Shown in pieces: positions 24,299 through 35,467 of a stretch of 64,000 nt of DNA. The DNA is taken from positions 1 through 64,000 of the forward strand of contig MZZL01000386.1 of the NCBI GenBank assembly GCA_002749535.1. The letters are read 5' to 3'. Origin of the DNA: Apophysomyces variabilis (taxonomy: Eukaryota; Mucoromycota; Mucoromycetes; Mucorales; Mucoraceae). The notes under the pieces were generated by a model, which searched no databases, was not told the origin of the DNA, and saw only the letters and a list, made by a program, of their open reading frames with translations. The translations under genes and the position numbers were made by a program. The stretch's first letter is position 1. The number at the start of each line of letters is the position of its first letter.

Positions 24299-24738
24299 CA
24301 GAACCTTCATGGCTTTGATCTGCATGCCCAGCAACAACGTCACTTTGCCGTATTCCTTTTGAATGTTGGTGATGGCCGTGTCCCACCAGGTATGTACTCT
24401 TTTATCATATGAACTTCATCATTTTCTCACTTATTTATGCAGTTCCAAATTCCGCCTCAACCCTCAGTGGTGCATACCTGGGTCAAACGTCGATAACCTT
24501 ATTGCCGCTATATACCACCCAGTACTCAACGCTATTCCTCCCATTGATACCCAACTTCTTACTGATCGTGCTATCCTCACACCGAAAAAATCGCCACATA
24601 GACATGATCAACAATATTATCACCAATTTATTCTCAGGAACGAGCTGCGCTTACAACAGCGTTGATACTGTCGTCGAACGTGAACATCAGAATCAAGTGC
24701 CTGTAGACTTTTTTAAATTCACTATCATTTGCAAGTAA
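24299..24738 (+). pseudogene. decayed PIF1/Helitron-type DNA helicase fragment
   Basis: Three conserved pieces of a PIF1-like helicase lie in order but in different frames. 24299-24389 gives FAVFLLNVGDGRVPP, the stretch before the helicase's second RecA domain, and ends at a GTATGT donor. 24447-24580 gives PQWCIPGSNVDNLIAAIYHP and LLTDRAILTPK. After an A6 run at about 24583 the frame shifts and continues HIDMINNIITNLFSG, SVDTVVEREHQ, PVDF. Walker A and B motifs would lie further upstream and were not found. At least two frame breaks mean it is dead. Such helicases in fungi come either from Helitrons or from cellular PIF1; the repeat-like setting and degeneration favour a Helitron-type source. 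Confidence 0.65.
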
Positions 24739-25191
24739 CTTCTATCTACTGTTCACCAATTCAAATACCGTTTTTTCATCATTTGTAGAGAGTTTCAAAA
24801 TGAACTCCAGGTTATCATAGGGTAGTAGTTTCCATATTTGAAAATTAGCGAGAAAGGAAACTGCTGCATTAAGGAGGTACCTTAAAAAAAAGAGGTATGC
24901 GTAAGCATCATAATATTTTTCGTCTGTTTACGCTTCTTCATCTTTACACTCTTCACTAGAATCAATTGTTTGCTTTTCTATCATGCCATTTTGCCCTTCA
25001 TGCTTTGCAACTGACCATTCTCTGTCAACCAGTAGGTTATGTCGAGCTAACCCTGCTAATCTGTTATAAAAAGCAGAACAATTATAAAGGCTGAAAAAGA
25101 TCACATTGCGTGTGTCACAAGATTATTTCTCACCTAATAGCAACATATGGTTATCTGTTCAAAAAATGGGGAACATCAGGACAATGAGTTG

Positions 25192-25224
<33 letters not shown>

Positions 25225-25321
25225 GTTTCAGATACAGCAAATCAAAGCAGTCATTATCAATCATGGTTTGCATAAATGTCGTCCCTTCTTTTTCCCATCA
25301 CCTTAACTCTCTTTAACCGGG
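24739..25321. other. intergenic region with a 30-base poly(T) tract
   Basis: No gene seen. The main feature is an uninterrupted run of 30 T at 25194-25223, followed by GGTTTCAG. The left part may hold further unrecognisable remains of the helicase element. Confidence 0.5.
25194..25223. repeat. poly(T)30 homopolymer
   Basis: Thirty T in a row on the plus strand, the longest homopolymer I noticed in the window. It may be simple-sequence growth or the A-tail of a minus-strand retroposed sequence; no adjoining retroelement was recognised. Confidence 0.85.
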
Positions 25322-25717
25322 ATGTATTCCCTCAAGAAAAGAAGACCACCCCGTTTGCCTTCAGGAAATAAATCCATGGCAGCATCATCCATTCAAGGAT
25401 TGATTCTCTACTTTGCGCAAGGTAAGTATCCACCATTAACTCATGATTAACATAGCTTATGCAAAGTGAAATAGATGATTCATGTATCAAGGAAAATAGC
25501 GATATGCTTCACTGTATGAAGGATAGTGGAAACGACAGGGACACGCAATTCAGGTATCTTACATTCACCCAGTTTCTTTTTTCAAACTGACATCCTATTA
25601 CCATTAAACGACAACGGACCCAGTCGAAGTCTTCGGATTTCAGAGGGTGCTGCTGACACCGCCAGTGCAGACTTGTTCGATTATATGATTAAAGCAAGAT
25701 CTACGATGAGCGCTTAA
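25322..25717 (+). CDS. possible two-exon gene, about 96 aa, unknown function
   Basis: Exon 1 25322-25421 starts at ATG and ends with a perfect GTAAGT donor; exon 2 25527-25717 follows a TAG acceptor; the phase matches (G|TG) and the joined frame ends at TAA. The product begins MYSLKKRRPPRLPSG (basic, Pro-rich), passes SIQGLILYFAQ and ends ADTASADLFDYMIKARSTMSA (acidic, helix-prone). No domain is recognised. Support rests on the splice match and protein-like composition. It could instead be a chance frame in repeat-derived DNA. Confidence 0.45.
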
Positions 25718-26595
25718 TTCAGTATGGTCAGCATGGGATCTTATTTCAAGATCTGCCGAATTGTAGTTAGTTTCTCCCATTTTCCCCTTAGTGCTACTGA
25801 ATGTAAGACTTTAGCACACAGTAACTGTTGTACATTTTTACAACTAGTTAAGCGCCTATAAACTTATCTCTTCATATCGCTATTTACTTTATTTTTACTG
25901 GCATTCATTTGCTAAGCTGGCTTATTGTCTGTTGTGATCGAAGTTTCCACCGCAAATCGCTTTTGCACTGGAATCACGCATTTTTGTATGTTTTATTCTA
26001 CAACTGCGTTTTCAATCCCTACAGTTCATGGGTTAGGAGCATTTACACTATAGCATGAATATCCTAATAAAAAGATGCAGTCGAAGGAAAAAAGAAAAAA
26101 AAAGGGAGGCTGTTGCTATTGCAATCCTCGGGATATGCGACACAGACGCCATACATCGGCATCAATGTGTACATCCTCTTGTTTTGCATGCATAGCATGG
26201 CACAACCCTCCTACGCATTGATTCCCTTTTTAAGGTATCTCTATGGTTGTATCAGCCCTGCATGTTATGATCCCATTTACTGTATAGGCGGACAAAAGAT
26301 TGTCTCCCTTTCCCTACCCTGCAGTTTTTCTGACTATTCGCTTGGGTAATATCACTGCAAAAATGTCACACCATGCTAGAAAGAAGAAGAATTAAAAAAC
26401 GAACGCAAGAAAAGAAAGATTAGTGTTTATAATTATTGAAAGATAGAGAGATAGGGAGGATAACTTAAAATAATATGTATTCTCTGTTGACAAAAACCAA
26501 AAGGAAAAGGAGCAGATGACAATTCCCGAAGAAAAGCGTGTTGTTGGCTCTCTTTTTTTTATGTTAGCAAAAAAACAAAAAACAAATAAAGCGGT
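25718..26595. other. intergenic region
   Basis: AT-rich, no recognised gene or RNA. The right end, with poly-A tracts and an AATAAA on the minus strand's 3' side, is the 3' flank of the membrane protein gene. Confidence 0.5.
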
Positions 26596-27997
26596 CTAGT
26601 ATCCGTGTAATGGTTTTCCACTTGTGTGGGAAACTTCGGCAGATCGGCCACTGTCGCTGTCATCATCATGGTTGTTAGGATGGACCATGGGGATATCGTA
26701 TTTCATTGACTTTTCATGGCCTGGCTCGCCAGCATCAAAGGTCATTTCGCCAGTGACATGGTCAGCAGTGTGAGTCTTGTTATGGCCACCTTCGCCACCA
26801 CTGCTGGAACCAGAGGTTGTGACCCAGTGGACGGTGACAACATTCACCTAAAGAAAAAAAAAAAGGAAAGCATTTCGTTAGAGAAAAAGAAGAAAGCAAT
26901 TGGGGAAAGGAAAAAAAAAAGCTTACCGTCACGTCCACAGTACACATAGTCAGACAGACCAAACCACGCTGGTGACCATCAGTAATTACGACACCCAACA
27001 CGTTGATGAAGGAAATCATAAGACACACAATAGAGGCGACCAAGGTACGTCGAGCAAGACGGTAAAGTCTAGAGCGTTTCCAGTCCGTACGGGAGTTTCG
27101 ACCCACGTTCATCAAGGGCCGCATGAACAGCCAGGTCAGATACAAGTTGAAGATAAAGTCATAAACCAGAAGAGGAACACTGGCAACGGATTGCAGACCA
27201 ATGGTACATTTGCCATCGTCTTCAAGGTAAATGTTTCGGAAAGACAACTACAAGTTGATGCCCATTGTCAGAAAAATAAAGCCAGAGACTTCAGTCTATT
27301 TTTCTTTCTTTCTTTCTTCTTCTCTTACTCCCTTGTCCCCTTTCTCTCTAGTTCTCCATCCATCTAAAGGGAAAAAAAAAGAAAAAAGGAAAAGAAGCTT
27401 ACCATAAGAACAAAAATGATGACATAGGGACAAAGAAGGACAATGTGGAATTTGTATTGGCAGGTCTTGAGACGGGTGGTCTTCACGGCTGTCACCAAGT
27501 GCACACGTTCGATAAGCCTAAGATTTCCTAGTGCTTAGAAACCAACAGAAATTTTCCTACTAAGGCTGATCTCATGTACTTACCAAGCGTAGATGGCAAT
27601 TTTACTACCAGCATAAAAGAAGTCGCACGCAAGCATACCCAGAGTACATGACACGATATTATCTGAAAGGGAAAAAAGAAATCAAGGATTTAAGTTTTAG
27701 TTAGAATTTCATGTTAAGTAAATTTAAGTTTGACATACTGTTATTTGTGGAGACGACCACGACGGAGGTGGTAGCAAAGGCCCAAGAAAGGACGTAGAGA
27801 CAGATGACGAGGAAACGACCATAATTTAAGGACTTGAACTTTTCACCGTATGTTTTGGCGCCCAAAGCAAGAGCCAGGACGGTAATACATGTGAGAGAGA
27901 CGAATTCGGATCCAATTTCTAAGAGATCGGGGCCAGCGGTACCCAGTTCCAACATGAACTTGGATACCGTTGCATTATCGTGCGACATGGAATCCAT
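26596..27997 (-). CDS. seven-helix integral membrane protein (GPCR-like topology)
   Basis: Five exons: 27997-27739, 27662-27584, 27517-27403, 27247-26927, 26847-26596; 341 aa. Seven hydrophobic segments are visible: SLTCITVLALALGAKTYG, FLVICLYVLSWAFATTSVVVV, TLGMLACDFFYAGSKIAIYA, IVLLCPYVIIFVLM, SVPLLVYDFIFNLYLTWLF, TLVASIVCLMISFINVLGVV and the last near VCLTMCTVDVTVNVVTVHWV. Motifs between helices 3 and 6 (YAGSKI-IERVH, CTIGL-PLLVYD, LARRTL) recur, as I remember, in a family of uncharacterised fungal seven-helix proteins. The C-terminal tail of about 75 residues is hydrophilic, His/Asp/Ser-rich and probably cytoplasmic, suitable for phosphorylation. A receptor role is possible but no ligand or G-protein motif can be named. 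Confidence 0.82.
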
Positions 27998-29470
27998 GGG
28001 GACGAAACGTTGTTATAGTAAATAAATAAGAAAAAAAAATGTAAAATTAAGCCAAAGCTGAAAAGAAAAGAACTATACGAAGTTAAAAGAAAGGATAGAA
28101 AGAAAAAGAAAGAGGAAAAAAAAATGAGAATCAAATAAAGGACTTTTTAAAAGGGAGAGAGATAGATAGAGACAGATATAGACAGGCACAGATACATACA
28201 CAGAGAGAAACGAAGATCAATGACATCGATTACGGTCCTTATTTTTTTTTTTTTTTCGATGTATGTCCCTGACCTTTCTCTGCATAACTCTCCTATATTT
28301 CCCTCCTGTTGTCTTATTTTTTTGGCTCTTTTCCTTCTTATGTCGTCGTTGTAACACCTTTTTTTCTTTTTTTTTTCTCTCGCTTCCCCTTTTCCATACT
28401 CCTTTTTCAATGACATGTCTGAAGAAGCGGAGTAATGCCCTCTCTACACACATACACTTTTTTTTATTGAAACGAGTAAAGACCATAAACTACTACGCAT
28501 AAAACCCTCCCTACTGCCGGAATTTTCTTTTTTACATAAAACACGTTAGCACCAAGTCTGTGATGCATCAACGTTCTGCAAGGAGACAAAACTCAAGTCA
28601 TTTGGCATTTTGCTATATTTTGGAGAAAGGACACGAGTTTCTTCTAATCCAAAACGATGGTTCGCTACAGAAAGAGTGGCAAAAAAGAAAATAAGGAGTA
28701 ACGTGGCCACCCTTTATTTTTCTGTTTCTTTTCGGTACAAGTCAATCCATTGTATATCTCTCTGTCTATCAGTTTAGTTCTATCTCTCTCCTTCTCTGTT
28801 TTTCTCTCCGTGTGTGTGTCTTTATCCTCTGATAATTCAGTTATCACAAAGCAAAATGAATGAATTTGAGGAGCAAGGTTGGCTAAGACGACACTAAGCA
28901 AGATCATGTAAAAAATTGGACGGGGCTAAACAAGAAGGGAGAAAAAGGGCTATAAAAACCAAGAAGGATGGTCTTATTGGATCATAGAGAGTTCATTCAC
29001 AAGGATAATACAGAAGACATGGCCCATTTCATTCGTCATATTCCTGTTCAATTCTCTTTTTCTTTCCGTCTCACCCACCCCTTTTTCTCTCATTTTGACG
29101 ATCCTTATCGTTCTTAAGGTTTATACAAACAATGCAAATTATTGTTTGCCGAAAAGGCAAAGATGTTTTCTTTTTCTTTTTTAATCGTTTCTTTTCATTC
29201 CGTGCTAATATATCATTCGTCTTCCCAACAACAAAGAGGCTGAAATAGTAAACAATGATAAGAGTGATAAAAAAAAGATATCAAGATAGCGAAAAGAGAG
29301 GAAAAAGAGACAGAAAGAGAAAAGAGAGACAGAATGAGATGTGCGAAATTCCTTTTTGTCTGTGTGTTTGTGCGTTGCGTATGTATATGTGTGTATATGT
29401 GTGTGTGTTTGTGTGGATGTGTGTCTGTTATATTTGATCACAACATAAAGTCGAACTAGATTTCTTTCTT
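27998..29470. other. intergenic region with CT/GA and GT microsatellites
   Basis: Promoter side of the membrane protein gene at the left, 3' flank of SEC66 at the right. Contains GA/GATA-rich tracts (28155-28210, 29280-29340), poly-T runs and a (TG)n-like tract at about 29357-29428. A TATAAAAA at 28951-28958 precedes a 32-codon frame at 29019-29117 (see findings). Confidence 0.6.
29357..29428. repeat. GT-rich microsatellite
   Basis: About 70 bases of alternating TGTGTG with TATG interruptions on the plus strand, downstream of the SEC66 stop codon. Confidence 0.8.
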
Positions 29471-30262
29471 TTACTTTTTGCCCTTGCCCTTTTGCTTTTT
29501 CTTCTCCTCCTCCTCCATTCTCAGTAATTCCTCCTCTGCCTTTTTGGCTTCCTTGAGTCTCCTTTCCTCGGCCTCCTGCGCTTCCTTTTGTTGGCGTTTT
29601 TCCGCAATTAGCCGCTTCTTTTCCTCCACCTCACGCAAGTTTTTCATTTCTGTCTGAAGCTGTTTTTGTTTCTCGTGCTCCAACATCTGAGCGGCCAAAG
29701 AGAAAATGGTCTGACCCCATCCTTCTTTATACGTGTTCGCCTCCTGAGAAATATCTTGAAGTTCCATCAAGATTTCCTGTTCAGCCACGGTAAAGTCGCG
29801 CCACAAGTCATCTCCAATACTGCCTGTTCGCTGCAATTGTTGCAATGCCGGTTTTTCCTGTTGGACCTGAACCAAACGACGGACCGCTTCCATGGCACGA
29901 CGCAACAAAGCCGCTCGTAAGTGATGTTCTGGGACAGGTGTCTCACAATTTAAAAGTGCAATGTACTGTTCCTTTTCCACGTTTTCAGGGAACCAGGGAT
30001 CAACCGGTTTAAAGCCTTAAAGAAAAAAAAGGGGGAATTACGCGGAGAGCGGGAGAGAGAGAAAGACGAAGGTGAAGTTAAAAAAAAAGGAGGGAAAAGC
30101 ATAGGTAAAAACAAGAAAAGGTTTCGTTTTGGTCAGACCTACAAATGCGTTCAACTTTTTTTTGGTTTCCTTACCAGTGGCTCTACGGTATACGAAGGAA
30201 AAGACACTCATAGCCGCAATGCAGCCACCTAGGTACAGTGCTGGCAGCAATAACGAGTTCAT
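29471..30262 (-). CDS. SEC66: ER translocation protein SEC66 (SEC71)
   Basis: Two exons, 30262-30175 and 30015-29471, giving 210 aa. SEC66 is a subunit of the SEC62/SEC63 complex that drives post-translational import of proteins into the ER. Visible features: an N-terminal membrane helix (LLLPALYLGGCIAAMSVFSF) followed by a basic YRR; then FKPVDPWFPENVEKEQYIAL, LRAALLRRAMEAVRRL, GSIGDDLWRDFTVAEQEILMELQDIS and EGWGQTIFSLAAQM, all family hallmarks. The C-terminus is a charged Glu/Lys coiled coil ending KKKQKGKGKK. The intron is 159 nt, longer than most here. It is divergent from GET5, another ER-targeting gene. Confidence 0.93.
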
Positions 30263-31161
30263 CGTTTTAAGGTGAACAATACAAAGGGAAACAGTGAAAA
30301 GAGAAAAGGAACGTGTCGCTCTTCTTCTTTTCTTTTTCCGAAAGGCAAATGATGTAAACCTATTTGATTGGCTAATTAGCTGTCAATAGCCTTACATTGG
30401 CCCAATCAAACATCTCTAGATGAACAGCAAAGAATGGTAGGAAGCGAAAAAAAAAGTCCATGAACAATTCCAGAGAATGAGATATCTTTTTCACAAGATA
30501 AGAAAAGGCTTTATTGAACATTGAAAATTTATCCGGTTTTTCTTTGTGAATGGGTGCCCGGATCACGCTATTCTGTTGATCTTCTTTTTATTCAATGCAG
30601 CTTTGAATGAATAGATGATGCAAGGTTCTAACTTTTCCGTCTTATAAAAAAATTCATGTACTAAAACACAATGAGGCATATTCGATAATGAGGTACTTGT
30701 CATGAATAAGATATAGTAAGAAGCAGAGCTCACGGTTACTTCTGCAGGGGTAAAGAGAGAAAAAAAAAAGGACGAAAGAGAGGGAGAGAGAGAGAAAAAG
30801 AAAGACCGACAATGTGCGCTTTGATACAGGACTCTGCCAAAATGCTCTTTTTCTCATTCCTTCTTTTGCTTTGCGCCTGTTATCCATGTGCTATTAAGGT
30901 ACATATTGACCAAACTGGATGACATAAGAAACAAAAAAAAAAGATGAAGTACGTCTGTGCTTCTATGACAGATAGGATGATATAACTACATACAACGTCC
31001 CGTTCCTAGTCCAGGTGAACAGACAACAATGACTTACCATGCACCATGGGATCTACCTGTCGGTCATTGAATCTGTCGAGGGAGCCTGAAGCGTTCCGTC
31101 TCTCTGTCCTTTTTTCCTATCCGACTTAATACGGTTATCAACTTACGCGCCCTGCTTTCCC
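30263..31161. other. divergent promoter region of SEC66 and GET5
   Basis: Nine hundred bases between two divergently read ER-targeting genes. GA-rich tract at about 30775-30805 and several poly-A/T runs. No ORF with protein-like composition. Confidence 0.6.
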
Positions 31162-31991
31162 ATGATTACTATTCCAGGCGAAGAACAGTTCATCAACCAA
31201 TACTTGGAATCACTCTCTTCACGATCCGTTCGCTTTGGCGAAGATTACAATCCACGCGTCTTACCGTCGCCATTGAGAATTAACGTAGGTCTTTCAAAAC
31301 AACGCCTTTTTCAAAAGCGATGGCACTGATGGAGATCTCTCTTCTTTTTTTTTGTTTTCTTTCTATTGACTAGCGACGTCCAGCTGCTCCACAAAAGAAA
31401 AGAGGTAAAAAAAAAGATGAAGAAGAAGAAACAGAATGAGATGGTTTCGCCCTAACATTTTTAGTCACTGCACGTTTAGTTCCGGCGGCTACTACGACGA
31501 CGACAACGACGGAAGCCAAGGCACCTTCTGAAGAAGAGCAGAAAACACTCGAGTTAATCATCAAGGTCTTGAAACCAGCTGCGCAGTTCAGCCTGGGTCA
31601 TGTCCTTCCTACGGATACCGTCGCCACATTGAAACGACACATCTATCAACTTCAACCCAGGTATCCTCCTAACCGACAACGACTTCTACTGAAGGGAAAG
31701 GCCCTTGCTGATCAAAAGACATTGAATGATTATGCTATTTCCAACGGATCGCTTATCCATTTGATGTTGACGGCCGCTGCTAAACCAACAGAGGCTCCCG
31801 CCAGCACAACAACAACACCAGCTGATGTCCCTGTAACAGCCACAGGTCGTTTCGGTCTATCGGTTGCTGCCGAAAAAGAACTCGAACAAACTACTTTCTG
31901 GGAAAACATCGAAAAAACCGTTTCTGGAACACTAAACAAAGAAGACACAACCATTGTCATCAATAAGTTCAAACAGGCATTATTTCCGTAA
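31162..31991 (+). CDS. GET5: GET complex ubiquitin-like subunit Get5/Mdy2 (UBL4A-like)
   Basis: Three exons: 31162-31284, 31374-31404 (only 31 nt) and 31465-31991; 226 aa. With Get4 the protein hands tail-anchored membrane proteins to Get3 for insertion in the ER. N-terminus EEQFINQYLESLSSRSVRFG matches the Get4-binding segment of fungal Get5. A ubiquitin-like domain follows from KTLELIIKVLKP to LIHLMLTAAAK, with the typical LPTDTVATLKRHI and QRLLLKGKALADQKTL. A Thr/Ala-rich linker leads to the C-terminal dimerisation helices (TTFWENIEKTVSGTLNKED ... FKQALF). For the third exon both 31465 and an AG ten bases or so later keep the frame; the first is chosen. AATAAA lies near 32017. Confidence 0.88.
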
Positions 31992-32196
31992 CAGTGCGCG
32001 AAAAAGACTAATCAAATAAAAGAAAAAAAAGAAAGAAAAAGGAACAAACAAATTGGGAAATCACATACACAACACATACATACAAAAAGAAAGAAAACAA
32101 AAAAAAAAGAGACTATACTATATAGAAGGAAAGAAAAATAAGTCTGAAAAAGAAGCATGCTTTTTTTTCTTGCCATGAAAAAAAAGGGTTCCACTA

Positions 32197-35100
32197 TCAT
32201 GCATCGCCTAGCAGCCATTCTACTACTGCATTTTCTTGTTCTTGCGTATCTTCCCAGTCTTCATCTTGTAAAAACCATTCTTCATCACCCTCAAGAACAC
32301 CTCGTTCACTGAGGATACTCACTGCATCCATGTCTTTTCCCCTGTTGTATTTGCCCTCCACGGATAACAGCGAAGTAGTAGAGTCCGTGACCGGCTTTAG
32401 AGAAGAAAGACATCTACACGCCAATGGGTCCGTTTGTACACCCATATGGACCGAGAGAGCTGCTGCTGTTACTTCCTTCTTGGCAGATAGGACCAATGGC
32501 TCCTTATTACTATCGTCATTAGAATTATTACGGCTACGATGGGTTATGCTTGTAATTGGGGTTGTCTTGCGATGAAGTGTATGTACTATTTCATTTGCAC
32601 GTTTTTCCTGCTGCTGTGGGGGTTGCTGTTGCTGCCGCCGTAAGCCCGAAAGGGATGCAGCTCTAGAAATGACAGGTTCGTCCTGCAAATCTGCCTGAGT
32701 ACGTTCATACTTTTGAACTTTATCTAACACAGCATGATCGACTTTATCTTCTTCTTTTTCTTTTTTCTCTTTTTGTTCGTCTACTGATCCTTCACTGCCG
32801 GTTTTGATCTCTTTTGAATCAAACTTGGACCGTGCTTGAGATAGCCCACCGTCAGCACGACGACGGATTACCGGAATCGTATTATCACTCGTCCGATGAA
32901 GCGTATGTTGTTGACCTAACATTTCATCCCAAGCCTTGATAGACATCTCAACAGAACCAGCTGTCGATGCCCGGTTGGGTGCCGAAAAGGTGCGTTTGTC
33001 CATATTCAAAGCAAAGCTTTCATGGAAAGATTGTGGCCGAGAACTGATCATCGATGCACGTTGCGCAACCATACTGGACGGTCGTACTAACGGAGCCGGT
33101 TGAGGTTGTTGTTGTTGTTGATGCAGACGACCATTCGTATGAACGCCATGCTCCCGGTCGAAATGAACTTTCCGATCCTCTTCATCGGATAGCAAGGTGG
33201 ATCTCGCACGGCGTGTTGGTTTAATGGACTGGTGACTCATGGAGTTAGGCAAGGTTGTACGTTTCGAACCATTCCATCCCGTGTCGGCTTGGCCGGTCAC
33301 TGAGCGCCCTGAAGAAGACGGTAGTGCTAACGGACGATGCTTGGGGCTGCTAGTGTTACTGCTACTGCTGCTGCTGTTGTAGGCCCGTTCCCCGATCTCG
33401 TCTTTCCCGGGAACTTCAGGTAGCTCAAGTGACGAAGTTTGTCTCGATTGGGAAGGTTGGGACGTGATACTCGATGCTGGTGTTGGAAGGGTTTGATCCA
33501 CTTTTTCTCCATGCCCATTCGTCGCATGGCCATGGCTGTTATGTTGTTGCATACCCGGCGGTTTCGGCGCCGAGCGTGGATTCTCAAACGGTGCATGTGG
33601 TTCTGCAAGGTCCGATTTCTTCGGTGGTTGTGGGCGTGAGATGATAGGCTTCTCATGCCTTGCCATATCCATCCTTTGTCCTACTCTGCCTGTGGTCGGA
33701 GGTGATACGGGGCGTAAATGCCTTGCTTTTTCTGCAGAATTATTTAATCCACCGTGCCATGTCGTTTCCCGTCGAGAAAGACGGAAAGACGCCTTCTCCT
33801 CATCCCCAAAACGGTCAATATCCTCTTCGCGGTCACCGTCCTCATCATCCTCATCGTCGTCATCATCATCGGCCATTTGGTCGTGCACTTCAATTGACCG
33901 TAGACGATTAGGCGTCAGTGATACTCGCATGGTGTTACCAGAGCGTATGAGATCGTCGAAATTTAGACACGGAGCATCAGGGTTGTACACAGAGACTGTA
34001 ACAGGCATCGATGCTCTTTGAGCCGGGGTCTCTAGTGCAACTGAAGCGCGTTTATCCCTTTTAAATAATTTAAATCCTTTTTTGCTACTAGAGCTAGCGG
34101 AGGTTCGAATCGTGCCATTACTCGTACTGTTACTCATCATGGATATGGGCCGACTCTGGGTACTATCATTGGATCGTATAGAATACATCGAAAGATGTCC
34201 ATGTCGATCATGCTTTTCGTAATCATCGTCATCATCGAATCGGTGACTGTCATCAAATGCTGTTGTATCATAATAAGGATCGCCTTTAACCACTAGAAAT
34301 ACATATCAGATCAAGAAGAAAGAAATGAGAATCCCAAAATGGAATAAAGAAAATTTGCTCTTTTTTTTTTGTTTACCGGAATCACGCGCAGACGTATGTT
34401 TTTTAAAGGATGTAACCGGACTAGGAGCAGGGGATGGTAGATGGCCCGAAGGAGGCGCAAGAGGGGAGGAAGGAGGATGAGGAAGTTGGTGATGGTTCTG
34501 ATGATGATGATGGACATGATATCCATAGGCCGAGGCGCGTTTCTAAAGAAAAGCATAAGAAACCGATTTTAAACAATGAATACAAAACTTTAAGAATGGA
34601 CCATGTTCATTTGTTTTTGTGTTTTTTTACCTCGAGTTTTTCACGCAGCTCAGAGCGATGAAACATAGCTCCCACTTGAATATCTTCATTCAGACCCAAG
34701 AACACCTCACGTACTCGAATATACTCTGTATCCTCGTTTTCAGCCACCAGGGCAATTGCAGTTAAAATATACTCAGCAATGTGTTCCAATACCGTTGTTA
34801 TATAGATCACCACGACCGGAGAGATGACAACCTCATCATCCATATCCATATTCCCATTCTCCCTTTCTTCTTCCTTCGTTTTCGTATCCTTCTGTTTCAT
34901 CGTTCCTGTTCCTTTTGTTTGAGTAGGTGGAAGTGGTGGCAGTGAGTCGTCCTCGTCTTTATCGGCCAGGGCACAAAACTCGACGCATTTACCCCGAAGG
35001 AGAACCAATGCACGTTCAAGCGGGAAGGGTTGTCCATTGGTACCGAGTCGTCGCATGCGTTCATGGATACCATAGTCGATGGCTTCAGTTTCCGTAAACG

Positions 35101-35467
35101 TCTTTACTTCCAATTCGGCCTCCACGATCGCATTTTTACCCAAGCTTGAAGAAGGGAGAATATCGAACACGGCATTTTTTATCCGCGACAAATCAAAGGA
35201 GAGACTTGTTGAAAGCAATAGAACCAGGAATTCGTCAAGAAACTGATTGATAGATTGTAATGCATCGGAAGACACACGGTAAGGGCCGATCTCCGTGATG
35301 ATGGCATTGGCAGCACGTTGACAAACATAACGTACATCAGCTAATGAAAAGGAAAAAAAGAACAGCCATGTTTCCGTTAGTCCATGTTCCCCTTTGTCGG
35401 ACCCGTCTTTCCCATGTTGATGACGCGAATCTTTTTCTTTTTTTTTTTTTTTTTTACCTCTTGACAT
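32197..35467 (-). CDS. conserved fungal protein with two histone-fold-like segments
   Basis: Four exons: 35467-35458 (10 nt), 35340-34631, 34542-34377, 34292-32197; 993 aa. Residues about 4-75 (DVRYVCQRAANAI ... ALQSINQFLDEFLVLLLSTS) look like an H2B-type histone fold. Residues about 172-238 (SPVVVIYITTVLEHIAEYIL, then AENEDTEYIRVREVFLGLNE) closely resemble the histone H2A helix 2-loop-helix 3 region, including Leu-Glu and a terminal L-x-x-N-E/D. The remaining 750 residues are low-complexity: a His/Pro-rich exon 3, acidic runs (about 10 Asp/Glu near residue 440), polyQ, many Ser/Arg, and an acidic end WFLQDEDWED ... VVEWLLGDA. I remember similar N-termini in uncharacterised Dikarya proteins, but no assigned function. 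The tiny first exon depends on the donor in the A-rich tract. Confidence 0.75.
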
